From: Bacteroidales bacterium | GTDB taxonomy: Bacteria > Bacteroidota > Bacteroidia > Bacteroidales > WCHB1-69 | Direction of reading: 5' to 3' | Length of the DNA stretch: 48,046 nucleotides | Assembly: GCA_024400835.1 (NCBI GenBank) | Contig: JAKSMC010000026.1 | Span: 1-48,046 of the forward strand | In this document: positions 8,032 to 16,404 of the stretch, piece by piece | Position numbering within the stretch: the stretch's first letter is position 1 | How the letters are laid out: each line of letters starts with the position of its first letter | Position numbers and translations under genes: made by a program | Notes under the pieces: generated by a model | What the model was told of the DNA's origin: nothing | Database searches by the model: none | The model's input: the letters and a program-made list of their open reading frames with translations, nothing else

Positions 8032-9294
8032 TCATTCAACCATCTGTTCCTTCTCCTTCTTCCAGAACCTGGCGTCTTCGGCGGCTTTGAAGTTGTAGAT
8101 GGGATGAATGATGTCCACGATTTCCACGGTGTCTTGGATGCATTGCACGATTTCTTCCATCGGTTTGTAGGCCATCGGCGCTTCGTCAAGCGTTTGCGCA
8201 TTGGCGGTGGTGGTGTAGATGCCCTGCATCGTGGTTTGGAACTCATCCAGTGAGAGTGTTTTCATCGCTTCTGTTCTCGACATCAGTCGGCCAGCGCCGT
8301 GCGGGGCGGAACAGTTCCAGTCGGGATTGCCCTTGCCAATGCAGATGAGCGAACCGTCGCGCATGTTCATCGGAATGATGAGTTTCTCGCCCTTGGCGGC
8401 GGAAACCGCACCCTTCCGTATCATGTTGTGCTCGAAGTCAATGTAGTTGTGCAGCGTCTCAAAGTGTTCGTAATCTTCCAAATGTCTGTCTCCAAAGTAG
8501 GTCGAAATGATGATTTCGGCAATCGCCGCACGGTTGAGGTGCGCAAACTGTGCGCTGATTTTCATATCGTGAATATAGCGCTCAAGCCATACACCTTCCA
8601 CCCACGTTTGGTCGTCCGGCACAGTGCTCTCGTGCCATATGTGTTGCAAGTCTTTCAAGGCTTGCTGTATTTCCTGTCTTCTACCTTCACGTTTGTAACG
8701 CTCGATGATTTCCTCGCGTTGCGCGTAATAGTCGCCCTTGCCGTGCGCCAAATCCACGGCGATGGCCTGATAGAATTCGCACACCTGCTTGCCCAAATTA
8801 CGGCTGCCCGAGTGGATGACCAAGAAAATGTCGCCTGCCTCATTGCGGTCCAACTCGATGAAGTGGTTGCCGCCACCCAAGGTGCCGATGCTGCGGATGA
8901 TTCTTTTGCTGTCTTTCAGATTACGATAGCAGTGAAGGTCCTCCAACTCCTTGAATGGACAATATCTGCCTTCGCGCACTACCAGTCCGCTGGGAATGTT
9001 CTCTTTCACGACGGCATCGAATTTTTCAAAGTCGATGTTCTGCGGCCCCAAATTCACCACCAACATTCCGCAACTGATATCCACCCCGACGGTGTTGGGG
9101 ATGACGCGTTTGTCAAACGTGGAGGTGAACCCGATTACGCTGCCCTTGCCTGCGTGGCAGTCGGGCATAATGCGGATGGTGGAGTCGGCATACGCGTCAT
9201 TGTCAATCAGCAGTTTCAGTTGGCCAACACATTTGTCTTCAACGGTTTTGGCAAAGATTTTCGTGGTTTTTCCTTTTTTGTTCGTGATTTCCAT
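8032..9294 (-). CDS. rtcB: RtcB family RNA-splicing ligase
   Basis: A 420-residue RtcB. This ligase joins 2',3'-cyclic-phosphate or 3'-phosphate RNA ends to 5'-OH ends using GTP and Mn2+. Metal-site residues are visible in MPDCHAGKG (43-51) and GVDISCGM (70-77, Asp72 and Cys75), and the guanylylated His sits in SAPHGAGR. The protein is of the shorter bacterial type. The enzyme acts in repair of RNA cut by endonucleolytic toxins or stress. It is transcribed away from a WYL-domain regulator; the 105-bp gap between them contains a perfect palindrome (9333-9355), which strongly suggests regulated expression. No rtcA is present. Confidence 0.95.
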   Translation of the reverse strand: MEITNKKGKTTKIFAKTVEDKCVGQLKLLIDNDAYADSTIRIMPDCHAGKGSVIGFTSTFDKRVIPNTVGVDISCGMLVVNLGPQNIDFEKFDAVVKENIPSGLVVREGRYCPFKELEDLHCYRNLKDSKRIIRSIGTLGGGNHFIELDRNEAGDIFLVIHSGSRNLGKQVCEFYQAIAVDLAHGKGDYYAQREEIIERYKREGRRQEIQQALKDLQHIWHESTVPDDQTWVEGVWLERYIHDMKISAQFAHLNRAAIAEIIISTYFGDRHLEDYEHFETLHNYIDFEHNMIRKGAVSAAKGEKLIIPMNMRDGSLICIGKGNPDWNCSAPHGAGRLMSRTEAMKTLSLDEFQTTMQGIYTTTANAQTLDEAPMAYKPMEEIVQCIQDTVEIVDIIHPIYNFKAAEDARFWKKEKEQMVE

Positions 9295-9332
9295 AATCTT
9301 GTTTTTTAAATTTTGCGCAAAAAAACAAGATA

Positions 9333-9355
9333 ACTACGCAACCTATTTGCGTAGT
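9333..9355. promoter_or_regulatory. Palindromic operator between rtcB and the WYL gene
   Basis: ACTACGCAA (9333-9341), a 5-bp spacer, and TTGCGTAGT (9347-9355) form a perfect 9-bp inverted repeat, the size expected for a dimeric DNA-binding protein. Its right arm contains the TTTG at 9346-9349 that serves as the -33 element of the WYL promoter, so a bound repressor would block that promoter. The left arm is 39 bp upstream of the rtcB ATG. No second copy was noticed in the window. The role as the WYL protein's binding site is inference from position and symmetry. Confidence 0.7.
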
Positions 9356-9376
9356 AAGTAAAAAAATGTATTTTTG
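9346..9376 (+). promoter_or_regulatory. Promoter of the WYL regulator gene
   Basis: A -33 TTTG (9346-9349), exactly 19 bp, then -7 TATTTTTG (9369-9376) matches the Bacteroidota sigma-ABfr layout. The ATG follows at 9400. The -33 element is inside the palindrome. Confidence 0.75.
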
Positions 9377-9399
9377 CACGATTTTATTCAAATTTCATT

Positions 9400-10431
9400 A
9401 TGCCCGCCTCTAAAAATGCCCTTTTACGATACAAAACCATAGATGCTTGTTTGTGTAACCGCACTCGATTGTGGACATTGAACGACTTGGTCCGCAAATG
9501 CAACGAGGCGATGCTCGACTATTGCGGCACGAGCATCAGTGTCCGCACCATTCAGAGCGATATCCAGTTTATGCGCAGCGACCGTCCCGGCTACAGCGCA
9601 CCGATTGTGGTGGTGGACAAGAAATACTATATGTATAACGATCCGGATTACAGCATCACCAAGACGCCGCTTAGCGTGCAGGACGTGAAACAACTCAACG
9701 AGGCCATCGGCATCTTCAAGCAGATGAGCGCTTTCCATCCGATGACGGGACTGGAAGATGTGCTTTGCCGCTTGGAAGACCACGTTAAAAACCTCAACGA
9801 ACAGAACAAACCGGTAGTTTATTTTGAGCAGAACAATCAGGTGAAAGGCCTGCAGTTTATTCCGGTCATCTATGAGGCCATTGCCAAAAAACAGGTACTG
9901 TGTATTCTATACCAGTCGTTTAAGTCATCACGTTCGCGCAAGTTCATCTTCTCGCCTTATATTCTCAAAGAGTCGCGCAACCGCTGGTTCGTGTTTGGTA
10001 CGCACACACGAAATACTAGAGAGGTGACGGACTTGGCCTTGGACCGTATCATCACCATCAAGACCGCAAGTGGCTGTCCCTTTTATGAAGACCCGACCTT
10101 TGACCCTGAAACCTTTTTTGACGACATTGTCGGGGTTACCAAAATGAACACGCCGGTGGAAACAGTCCGCTTTTGGGCGGGTTCAATCAATGCGCCCTAC
10201 ATCCTCACCAAGCCGATTCACGCAAGTCAGCAGGTGCTGGAGCAGCGCGAGGACGGCAGTATGGTTTTCCAAATCAAGGTGATAGTGAATCACGAGCTTA
10301 TACGTGACTTGATGGCCTTTGGCGAAGGCGTACGCGTGCTCAGTCCGGACAGCGTTGTGCAGACGATGCGCGAACGTTTCGTACAGGGACTGAATCAGTA
10401 CGAAATAGAGAATAATGATAGATTTATCTAA
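9400..10431 (+). CDS. WYL-domain transcriptional regulator
   Basis: A 343-residue regulator. The N-terminal ~85 residues hold a winged-helix region (LWTLNDLVRKCNEAM, then SVRTIQSDIQFMR as recognition helix), followed by a linker and a WYL domain (about 155-240) in which the namesake motif reads RWFVFG, then the C-terminal WCX-like extension (about 255-335). WYL domains bind nucleic acids or nucleotide-type ligands and turn regulators on or off. Lying divergent to rtcB across a shared palindrome, it is the obvious candidate for the rtcB controller, a position filled in proteobacteria by the unrelated RtcR. Its last 4 bp overlap the convergent beta-barrel gene. Confidence 0.9.
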   Translation: MPASKNALLRYKTIDACLCNRTRLWTLNDLVRKCNEAMLDYCGTSISVRTIQSDIQFMRSDRPGYSAPIVVVDKKYYMYNDPDYSITKTPLSVQDVKQLNEAIGIFKQMSAFHPMTGLEDVLCRLEDHVKNLNEQNKPVVYFEQNNQVKGLQFIPVIYEAIAKKQVLCILYQSFKSSRSRKFIFSPYILKESRNRWFVFGTHTRNTREVTDLALDRIITIKTASGCPFYEDPTFDPETFFDDIVGVTKMNTPVETVRFWAGSINAPYILTKPIHASQQVLEQREDGSMVFQIKVIVNHELIRDLMAFGEGVRVLSPDSVVQTMRERFVQGLNQYEIENNDRFI

Positions 10432-11081
10432 AATTTGTACGAATATGTCAGGCCAAAACCTGAGTTATATTGTTTCTTGAGCAGGCCTTGGGTGATTTCC
10501 ATAGTGGGAGATCCTATCGGGAGTAACGAATGGCTGAATCGGAGTGTAATGCCGTGATGTTGTTTGAATGCATAAGTCAAGCCGGCCTGAAACGAAAAAT
10601 CGATGCTCTTGAAGTCCTTGCCAGACCCTGCCTCAAAAAAATACCGGATACGTTTCATCTCGCGTTGGTCCAGCAAAATGCCGATTGCCGGACCGAAATC
10701 CAACCATAATCCATCATCATAGAGACTGATATTATTAAAACGCAAACGAGCAAGGATTGGAATCTCAAGGTAGCCTAAATGCAAAATATAGTTTTCCAGA
10801 TGGGAAATTCCGGAGTCGTGGAAGTGGGGCATTGTGCGCGTACCTTTTGTTGTGAAGTTCAATTCCATTTGCAGTTTCATCCGTGTGTTGGAATTGTCAA
10901 ATACCGTTACGTATGCGAACAAACCCGTGGTGAAACCGGCTTTCCAATATCCTGTAATATTGTCCGCCGACATCGCCGATAGCGTGCCACCGACCTGTAC
11001 TCCACCGCCATAAACTTTTTGGGCGAAACTGTATGGCGCGGAAAAGATTAGCAGAATCAATATAAAGTAATGGCATTTCAA
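10428..11081 (-). CDS. Outer-membrane beta-barrel protein (PorT-like)
   Basis: A 217-residue exported protein with a signal peptide (MKCHYFILILLIFSAPYSFAQ). The mature part alternates hydrophobic and polar residues in strands (GGGVQVGGTLSAM, GFTTGLFAYVTVF, LGYLEIPILARLRF, FSFQAGLTYAF) and ends in FGLTYSYKF with a terminal aromatic, as expected for an 8-10-stranded barrel of the OMP_b-brl_2/PorT-like class. It is presumably inserted by BAM in the outer membrane. Precise role unknown. Its stop overlaps the WYL gene by 4 bp on the opposite strand. Confidence 0.8.
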   Translation of the reverse strand: MKCHYFILILLIFSAPYSFAQKVYGGGVQVGGTLSAMSADNITGYWKAGFTTGLFAYVTVFDNSNTRMKLQMELNFTTKGTRTMPHFHDSGISHLENYILHLGYLEIPILARLRFNNISLYDDGLWLDFGPAIGILLDQREMKRIRYFFEAGSGKDFKSIDFSFQAGLTYAFKQHHGITLRFSHSLLPIGSPTMEITQGLLKKQYNSGFGLTYSYKF

Positions 11082-11149
11082 ACTATCGCGAATATTTTAT
11101 GCAAATTGGACGATATGGCGGGCGCAATAAATTGCCACACTATAGGAGT

Positions 11150-11935
11150 CTATGCCTCTCTCTTCGGCTGTTTCTTGCTGGCCTTTGCATTACTGAGGAT
11201 GGCTGCCGCAAATGCGCAGAGGAAGACGATGCCGCGCATACATTCTAATGTCAGCATCAAAGCACCGATAATGCCGATGAAAAAGGTCAAACCAATCAGG
11301 AGGCTAATCCCGAAGTTGTGGCAGCGAACGCTATCGGCTATGATTTTGACGATGACGTAAATGATGATAAGGGCAAAAAGCACAAGCAGAGCCCAGGATG
11401 CAAACATCGTGCTGCTGAAGATGGTGATGCCGAAAATCAGCGTGCCGACCATCAGCAAAATAACAGCACCTTTCCACTCTTTCCATTTTTTGCCTTCCGT
11501 CATTTTTGCTTCAACGTTGAGTTGAGCCACTACTTGCATTACGGCGCAGAGAATGCTGTATATGACGAGCGTTAGCGCGGCGTATCCGATGATGGCCCAG
11601 CCTGTACCCACTGTGGCAGGCTGACAGAACCAACCGATGCACGGCTGCTCAATTCCCGTACGGGCTACTGGTGATGTGGGCAGGACGCTTTGGAAACAAT
11701 AGTAGTATATGGAAACCAAACTTACAAACAATAACGAATAGAGCACTGGATAATATTGGGACTTGCCTCTGTTTCGAATGTAGAAGTTGAAGACGGCCAT
11801 CACTTCGGCAACAATAAAGATGAATATCAGTTGGGCAATAGGACTTATGCCGAGTGGATTGCCGTGGTGAAGGTTCAGGAGTTCTGGAATATTGGTGATA
11901 GGATCGTTGCTTTGAATGTATTCTACAAGACTCAT
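11150..11935 (-). CDS. Polytopic membrane protein of unknown function
   Basis: A 261-residue protein with about six to seven hydrophobic segments: residues about 33-52, 64-82, 112-135, 155-172, 178-200, 212-232 and 236-252. A short Cys/Pro loop (EQPCIGWFCQP, about 96-106) lies between the second and third, and a Lys-rich loop (EGKKWKEWK) before the fourth. The C-terminus is basic (KKQPKREA), consistent with a cytoplasmic tail. I do not recognise the family; the layout is compatible with DUF805/DUF4870-like small membrane proteins, but no diagnostic motif is present. It has its own -7 box at 11970-11977. Confidence 0.7.
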   Translation of the reverse strand: MSLVEYIQSNDPITNIPELLNLHHGNPLGISPIAQLIFIFIVAEVMAVFNFYIRNRGKSQYYPVLYSLLFVSLVSIYYYCFQSVLPTSPVARTGIEQPCIGWFCQPATVGTGWAIIGYAALTLVIYSILCAVMQVVAQLNVEAKMTEGKKWKEWKGAVILLMVGTLIFGITIFSSTMFASWALLVLFALIIIYVIVKIIADSVRCHNFGISLLIGLTFFIGIIGALMLTLECMRGIVFLCAFAAAILSNAKASKKQPKREA

Positions 11936-11969
11936 AGTATTGAAATTTTATCTGTTTGAAAAAACGGTG

Positions 11970-11977
11970 CAAAAATA
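11970..11977 (-). promoter_or_regulatory. -7 box (TATTTTTG) for the membrane-protein gene
   Basis: Minus-strand TATTTTTG, 34 bp before the ATG at 11935, in the gap after the beta-barrel receptor gene. Confidence 0.5.
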
Positions 11978-12039
11978 AGAATTCTTTTAAAAAAAACACA
12001 ACGTTGCTCAAACCTTTCGAAGGCGGTTGTGCATAGTGC

Positions 12040-14394
12040 TTATTCTCCAATCTTTATAACGCTTCTGTCTTCTTCCTGTTTCTGCTTGTTTAGAGCAGGC
12101 TTGAAGGAGTTGAAGTTGAACGTGACGCCCAACCAGAACATGCGGCTCTTGTTTTTGCTGTTGTTGACGAGACTGTAGATGTTGTTGTCGGAGACTATGT
12201 CCCAGCGGCGCGTGTTGAACACGTCTGTCAGCAAGGCGGATACGGTGAGCCTGTTTTTCAAGAACGACTGCTTGATGCCGATGTTCATATAGTGGATGGT
12301 GCGTGTGGTGAACTGCGGGAAGTGCTGCGGTGTGACGCAGAAGTACTGCAACTGGATGTTCATCCCTTTGATGGGTTTGAAGTTGAGCGCGAGGTTGCTG
12401 TTGTTGACCCAACCCTGGTTGCGCAGGTCGGCGCCTTCGAACTCGCCCGTGGTGATGCCGTAGTAGGTGTTGGTGTTCAGCACGATGTTGAACCATTTCA
12501 GCAGATTGAAGGTGAATGCGTGGTCCAGGCCGACTTTCAAATCCCAGTCGCCGTTGACGTAAGTGAGCATCAGTGCGGAGTCGCGGATGGTGGCCACCTG
12601 CGTGATGCAGTTCTGCACGGCGTTGAGATATAGGCTGCCGTTGATTTTCACTTTCTTCGAACTAAAAGCGTATGCCACATCCAACTTGTGCGCCGTTTCA
12701 GGATGCAGGTAGATGTTGCCCGTCTCGTACGTTTGGTTGTCGATGAGGTTTACATACGGGTTCAGTTGCGGGTAGGTCGGGCGCGACACGCGGTCGGCGT
12801 AGTTGAAGAACATTGACCACTTGTCGTTGATCTTGTAGGTGGCACCGACCGTCGCACCCACAAAAGTGTGGTTCTGCGCAGTGTTGATGCTGTCCTTGTC
12901 GCAATGCAACTCCGTCCAGGTGAACTCGCCCCGCAAACCGGCCTTCAGCGACCACTTGGGATTGAACTGTATAGAATAAAGCGCGTATGCGGCGGGAATG
13001 TATTCGCGATGTCTCAGATCGTTGCTGAAATAGTTGGAATAGATCCATTCTTGAGACAAAGTGTCCAAAGCGTAGAACTTATGGTCGATGTTGTTCTGTC
13101 GGTAGGTCATCTTCACCCCGACATCCAATTGCCCTTTTTTGAGTTTGGTCATAAAGTCGGCCTGCAGAGAGGTGATGAACGGACTGCCGCCAGAGACGGA
13201 TTTCTGCACCATCTCGCCGTGCTCGTAGTAGTACGACGGACGGTGCCCCCAGATTTTCGACACGGACGCGCGCAAGTCGAGCGTGCGCTTCTTCGGAATG
13301 AAGATGTGTTTGTAGTTCACAAAGCCTTCCACCATCTCACGATTAAAGGTGATGTCGGTCTGGCGGAAAAGTTCGGAGGGGATTTCGTCCGTGATGTAAT
13401 GGTTGTTAAAATTCTGGAAGTTGTTCAAATGCGGGAACATTCCTTTGGCATTCACGGTGAGGATGTCCTTTGGGGTGGCACGATAGATCACATTGGCACC
13501 CACCACGTGGTTGGAGGTCTTGCGATTGGCCAAAATCTGTTGGTGAATGCTGTTGCCCGTTGTGTAGAAGTAGCGGTCCAACTCACTGTTGATGACGTCC
13601 TTTTCGTACTTGCCGTTGTAGTTTACGCGGATGCTCCATTTGCCTTTGTCATAGCCGATGGCGAAGTTGCCGTTGAGCATACCCATAAAGCCGTAGTTGA
13701 ACGATGCCAGCATGCTGAAAGCGTTGTCGAGTTGCTTTTTGGAGATGATGTTGATGATGCCGCCCGTGCCTTCTGCGTCGTATTTAGCATCCGGATTGAC
13801 CACCACGTCAATGCTTTGGACATTGGCGGCGGGGATGGCCGACAGGCTGCTGACCGTTGTGGGAATGCCGTCCATCAGGATGAGCACGTTGCTGTTGCCG
13901 CGGATGGCGACGTTTTCGTCATTATCCACAGTTACGGAGGATGTTGATTTCAGTATTTCCAACACCGAACCGGTGCCTTCGCTCATATTGCCGGCGGTGT
14001 TCATACGAATGCTTTCAGCAGTAATTTCCGGTGCGGTTGTAGGCGAGTCTCCTATGATTGTCACTTCGGAAAGTGCATTATTTTGCAATATCACATTGCC
14101 TAATGTCAACGATGGCTGCTGACCACATTCAACTTCAACCTGCCGCAGTTCACATTCACTTGAGGCTATTTTCAGCAGGTAAGTTCCTGTGAACGTTCCT
14201 TTGATTTGAAAGCGACCCAAGGAATCGGAAATCGCGCCAGTGAGTGTTTTGCCATCACGATTTAATGTAATCATAGCATAACTTACAGGAGTGCTCTTCT
14301 CATTAAGCACACGCCCATTGATAAGGGTGGTTTGTGCGTTTGAGATGTTGCTACATATTAGGATAAGTAGTGTGACGATGAAAGTTCTTTTCAT
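12040..14394 (-). CDS. TonB-receptor-like outer-membrane protein (OMP_b-brl_3 type)
   Basis: A 784-residue outer-membrane protein. A signal peptide (ends ISNAQ) is followed by a carboxypeptidase-regulatory-like domain (about 24-105; TLINGRVLNEKSTPVSYAMI), a TonB plug (about 118-220, with VAIRGNSNVLILMDGIPT and GTGGIINIISKK) and a barrel of about 550 residues. The layout fits the outer_membrane_beta-barrel family (Pfam OMP_b-brl_3) of TonB-dependent-receptor relatives rather than SusC, since there is no SusD partner. The substrate is unknown; the downstream neighbours do not suggest one. Two small lipoprotein genes lie upstream on the same strand. Confidence 0.88.
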   Translation of the reverse strand: MKRTFIVTLLILICSNISNAQTTLINGRVLNEKSTPVSYAMITLNRDGKTLTGAISDSLGRFQIKGTFTGTYLLKIASSECELRQVEVECGQQPSLTLGNVILQNNALSEVTIIGDSPTTAPEITAESIRMNTAGNMSEGTGSVLEILKSTSSVTVDNDENVAIRGNSNVLILMDGIPTTVSSLSAIPAANVQSIDVVVNPDAKYDAEGTGGIINIISKKQLDNAFSMLASFNYGFMGMLNGNFAIGYDKGKWSIRVNYNGKYEKDVINSELDRYFYTTGNSIHQQILANRKTSNHVVGANVIYRATPKDILTVNAKGMFPHLNNFQNFNNHYITDEIPSELFRQTDITFNREMVEGFVNYKHIFIPKKRTLDLRASVSKIWGHRPSYYYEHGEMVQKSVSGGSPFITSLQADFMTKLKKGQLDVGVKMTYRQNNIDHKFYALDTLSQEWIYSNYFSNDLRHREYIPAAYALYSIQFNPKWSLKAGLRGEFTWTELHCDKDSINTAQNHTFVGATVGATYKINDKWSMFFNYADRVSRPTYPQLNPYVNLIDNQTYETGNIYLHPETAHKLDVAYAFSSKKVKINGSLYLNAVQNCITQVATIRDSALMLTYVNGDWDLKVGLDHAFTFNLLKWFNIVLNTNTYYGITTGEFEGADLRNQGWVNNSNLALNFKPIKGMNIQLQYFCVTPQHFPQFTTRTIHYMNIGIKQSFLKNRLTVSALLTDVFNTRRWDIVSDNNIYSLVNNSKNKSRMFWLGVTFNFNSFKPALNKQKQEEDRSVIKIGE

Positions 14395-14517
14395 AGGGTG
14401 CCAATGCTATAATTTTAACTCGTGGTGCTTTCCCAGAATAGGTGCTTCAATAAGAAACAAAAGAACTCGATACAGTCAAGTCCTTTTGCTATTATGTCGA
14501 AATGTTATGATATTATT

Positions 14518-14757
14518 CTACAGGTGAGAACAGGAGATCTCCAAACCGACCAGAGATTGAGGATCGTAGTTTTGCATAAGTTCTTGTAAAGTGATGTCGG
14601 TTTGAGCCTCACACTCTTTGCCGTTCATATCTTCATATACAACCTGGTCAACGGTTTGGCCGTTAAGTGTTGCCGTGCAGGTACATTGTTTGGAACAAGA
14701 AGCCATTATAATAGTAGTGGCAACGGCAGCGATAATCAGTAATACGTTCTTTTTCAT
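14518..14757 (-). CDS. Small Cys-rich lipoprotein
   Basis: A 79-residue lipoprotein: MKKNVLLIIAAVATTIIMASC with the lipobox ending at Cys21. The mature part is about 58 residues with several more Cys (QCTCTATLNG; KECEAQ; EISCSHL), which suggests disulfides in the periplasm. No family recognised. It starts 18 bp after the stop of the upstream PepSY-like lipoprotein gene, so the two are probably co-transcribed and transported together to the outer membrane. Confidence 0.75.
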   Translation of the reverse strand: MKKNVLLIIAAVATTIIMASCSKQCTCTATLNGQTVDQVVYEDMNGKECEAQTDITLQELMQNYDPQSLVGLEISCSHL

Positions 14758-14775
14758 AGGGATAATGATTAAATA

Positions 14776-15201
14776 TTAGTCGTCAATTCTTAAAAAGTTT
14801 CCGTTTTTGTCAAATTCCAAGTCCAAAGCATTGTTGAGTTCCACGTCGTATTTGTTGTGGTCGATGGAAATGCTGACAATGAAATTCTGAGGATAGGTGG
14901 TTTGGACGTAATTGACGATTGGGGTGGGGACGATGCCCTCCGGAACAGGTGACATCTGGCAGTCAACGCTTTCCCAATTGCCGCTTCTGTCGAATTCAAC
15001 ATCATAGCCATTGGTGAATTTCACTTCGTATTCATGTCCGTCCTTCAAAACAACGGCAATCGTGCAGTCGGAAAAATATTGGTTGATGAACTGCTGAGCT
15101 GTTTGTGGAAGGTCTTTTTGGTTGACGGGAACGTCATCGTGAGTGCAGGCAGATAAAGTCAATGATGCTAAACAAATTAAGCATAAAATTGTGTTCTTCA
15201 T
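14776..15201 (-). CDS. PepSY-like (BLIP-fold) lipoprotein
   Basis: A 141-residue lipoprotein with lipobox LTLSAC (Cys19). The mature part has two related units: about 45-82 (AVVLKDGHEYEVKFTNGYDV, EFDRSGNWESVDC) and about 103-141 (VSISIDHNKYDVELNNALDL, EFDKNGNFLRIDD). Each carries the YDVxLxN-x-LDxEFDxxGNF pattern of the PepSY_like/DUF2874 family common in Bacteroidota, whose fold resembles beta-lactamase inhibitor protein. Function is not established; periplasmic protease inhibition has been proposed. The -7 box is at 15298-15305, giving an unusually long leader of roughly 90 nt. Confidence 0.85.
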   Translation of the reverse strand: MKNTILCLICLASLTLSACTHDDVPVNQKDLPQTAQQFINQYFSDCTIAVVLKDGHEYEVKFTNGYDVEFDRSGNWESVDCQMSPVPEGIVPTPIVNYVQTTYPQNFIVSISIDHNKYDVELNNALDLEFDKNGNFLRIDD

Positions 15202-15297
15202 TGTAGTAGAAATATGGACTTCAGTGTTTTATAATTATTTGCTTTTGTGATTTCCAAGTTGCGGGAAGCCCTTTGCCGAAATTTGAAAATCGAAGTG

Positions 15298-15305
15298 CAA
15301 AGATA
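15298..15305 (-). promoter_or_regulatory. -7 box (TATCTTTG) of the lipoprotein pair
   Basis: Minus-strand TATCTTTG, 97 bp before the ATG at 15201. If used, the leader is about 85-90 nt, long enough for post-transcriptional control, but no named structure was recognised in it. Confidence 0.45.
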
Positions 15306-15423
15306 CTAAAAATTAGTAAACAGAAACCTGTGAATTGTGAACTGAGAAAGAGAGTGGCTTAAAAGTGCCCGTGTGCAATAAAAGTCTGAAAACCTCGTTT
15401 CAAAGTCTCATTTCAAAATATTT

Positions 15424-16056
15424 ATGAAAAAGTCGAATATCGTTACAGCCATTACTGTCTTCAGAATGTCGTTGGTGCTTTTGCTACCGGCCATGCTGCT
15501 GTTCACGGCCATCGAAAGCAAGGCCTTGTGCGTTCCCTTTTGGATACTTTACTTTTTAGGAGGGATTTCAGATGTGGCAGACGGTTTCTTAGCCCGCCGA
15601 TGGCAAGTGCAGTCCGAGCGCGGCGCGAAATTGGACAGTCGGGCCGACCTGCTTTTCATCTTGGGAACCATTATCTACCTGCTTTTAGCAACAGAAAAGG
15701 AGAATTTCTCGGCAGCATCCTCCCTCACTTTCATCCTATGGGTAGGAATCGGCATCGCGGTCATCGCCATTATTCGTTTCATCTCGATGGCGGTTTGTGA
15801 AGAGCGTTTCGGGCAATTCACGGGCATCCACACCATAGCCAACAAGGTGGCCGGTGTGATGCTGTTTTTAACGGTTCCCATCGGGATGACGGCTTATATG
15901 GGCCGATTAGGCTACTTCATCTTGACCATCTGGGCCGTCCTCGTGTGGCTTATCTGCGGGTATGCTTCTATTGAGGAAATGATCATCGTTTTCAAGATGA
16001 AGACCTTGGATGTGAACCGCAAAAGTATCTTCTGCAAAAACGGTAGTGGCGAATAA
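15424..16056 (+). CDS. CDP-alcohol phosphatidyltransferase
   Basis: A 210-residue inner-membrane enzyme. The catalytic signature DGxxARx8Gx3Dx3D is complete: DGFLARR (from about residue 50), GAKLDS, then RAD, supplying the Asp residues that hold two divalent metals and CDP. Six hydrophobic helices are visible. It transfers a phosphatidyl group from CDP-diacylglycerol to an alcohol acceptor (glycerol-3-phosphate, inositol phosphate or serine class); the acceptor cannot be set here. Length and layout are near PgsA, but the first helix region differs enough that I leave the symbol blank. It ends in a hairpin-rich gap facing the TSCPD gene. Confidence 0.87.
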   Translation: MKKSNIVTAITVFRMSLVLLLPAMLLFTAIESKALCVPFWILYFLGGISDVADGFLARRWQVQSERGAKLDSRADLLFILGTIIYLLLATEKENFSAASSLTFILWVGIGIAVIAIIRFISMAVCEERFGQFTGIHTIANKVAGVMLFLTVPIGMTAYMGRLGYFILTIWAVLVWLICGYASIEEMIIVFKMKTLDVNRKSIFCKNGSGE

Positions 16057-16109
16057 TGATTCGCTGCTAGGATGTGACCCGCAAAAGGTGAATAATGATT
16101 TGCCACTAC
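16043..16109. terminator. Inverted repeat between convergent genes
   Basis: GTAGTGGCGAAT (16043-16054) pairs with ATTTGCCACTAC (16098-16109) with one mismatch. AATAATGATT occurs in direct orientation at 16052-16061 and 16091-16100. The structure covers the stop codons of the phosphatidyltransferase (16056) and the TSCPD gene (16106). A bidirectional terminator is likely, although no long T-run follows. Confidence 0.5.
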
Positions 16110-16357
16110 TGCTTTTGAATTTCTTTCAGGGCATTGGCAAGTTGGTCGGGACAGCTGGTGGGTCCGCCGGCACAGCGGATGCCGTCGAGTTTGGCAATGA
16201 CCTCGTTGACGGGCATACCTTCCACCAAGCGGCCGATACCTTGCAGATTGCCGTTGCAGCCGCCGTAAAAAACCACATTGTGGAGAATGTTATCTTCCCC
16301 GATTTCAAATTCTATGTATTTGGAACAAGTTCCCTGCGTTTGATATTGGTATTTCAT
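16106..16357 (-). CDS. TSCPD-domain protein (TIGR03905-like)
   Basis: An 83-residue protein made of a single TSCPD domain: MKYQYQTQGTCSKYIEFEIG, then a VVFYGGCNGNLQGIGRLV block and RCAGGPTSCPDQLANAL. The conserved TSCPD and GGCNGN cysteines are present. The same domain is appended to the C-terminus of adenosylcobalamin-dependent ribonucleotide reductases; the free-standing form has unknown function, with metal or RNA binding proposed. The start is placed at 16357 because the upstream 20 residues of the longer frame do not fit the family and would run into the neighbouring gene. Confidence 0.85.
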   Translation of the reverse strand: MKYQYQTQGTCSKYIEFEIGEDNILHNVVFYGGCNGNLQGIGRLVEGMPVNEVIAKLDGIRCAGGPTSCPDQLANALKEIQKQ

Positions 16358-16404
16358 TGATTTCTTTGTTGTAACATTAGTAATAGTTATATGGTGGTTC
16401 AATG

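Noticed and set aside
8299..9309. Plus-strand frame (336 codons) opposite rtcB
   Set aside because: rtcB has intact catalytic motifs on the other strand; this frame lacks recognisable motifs and would overlap the rtcB promoter region.
12868..13947. Long plus-strand frame (359 codons) inside the receptor gene
   Set aside because: It is antisense to a complete TonB-receptor-like gene with signal peptide, plug and barrel; its own translation is Val/Gly/His-rich with no domain, as expected of a shadow frame.
12040..14394. SusC of a polysaccharide utilisation locus
   Set aside because: No SusD-type lipoprotein or glycan-degrading genes adjoin, and the barrel resembles the OMP_b-brl_3 group rather than SusC.
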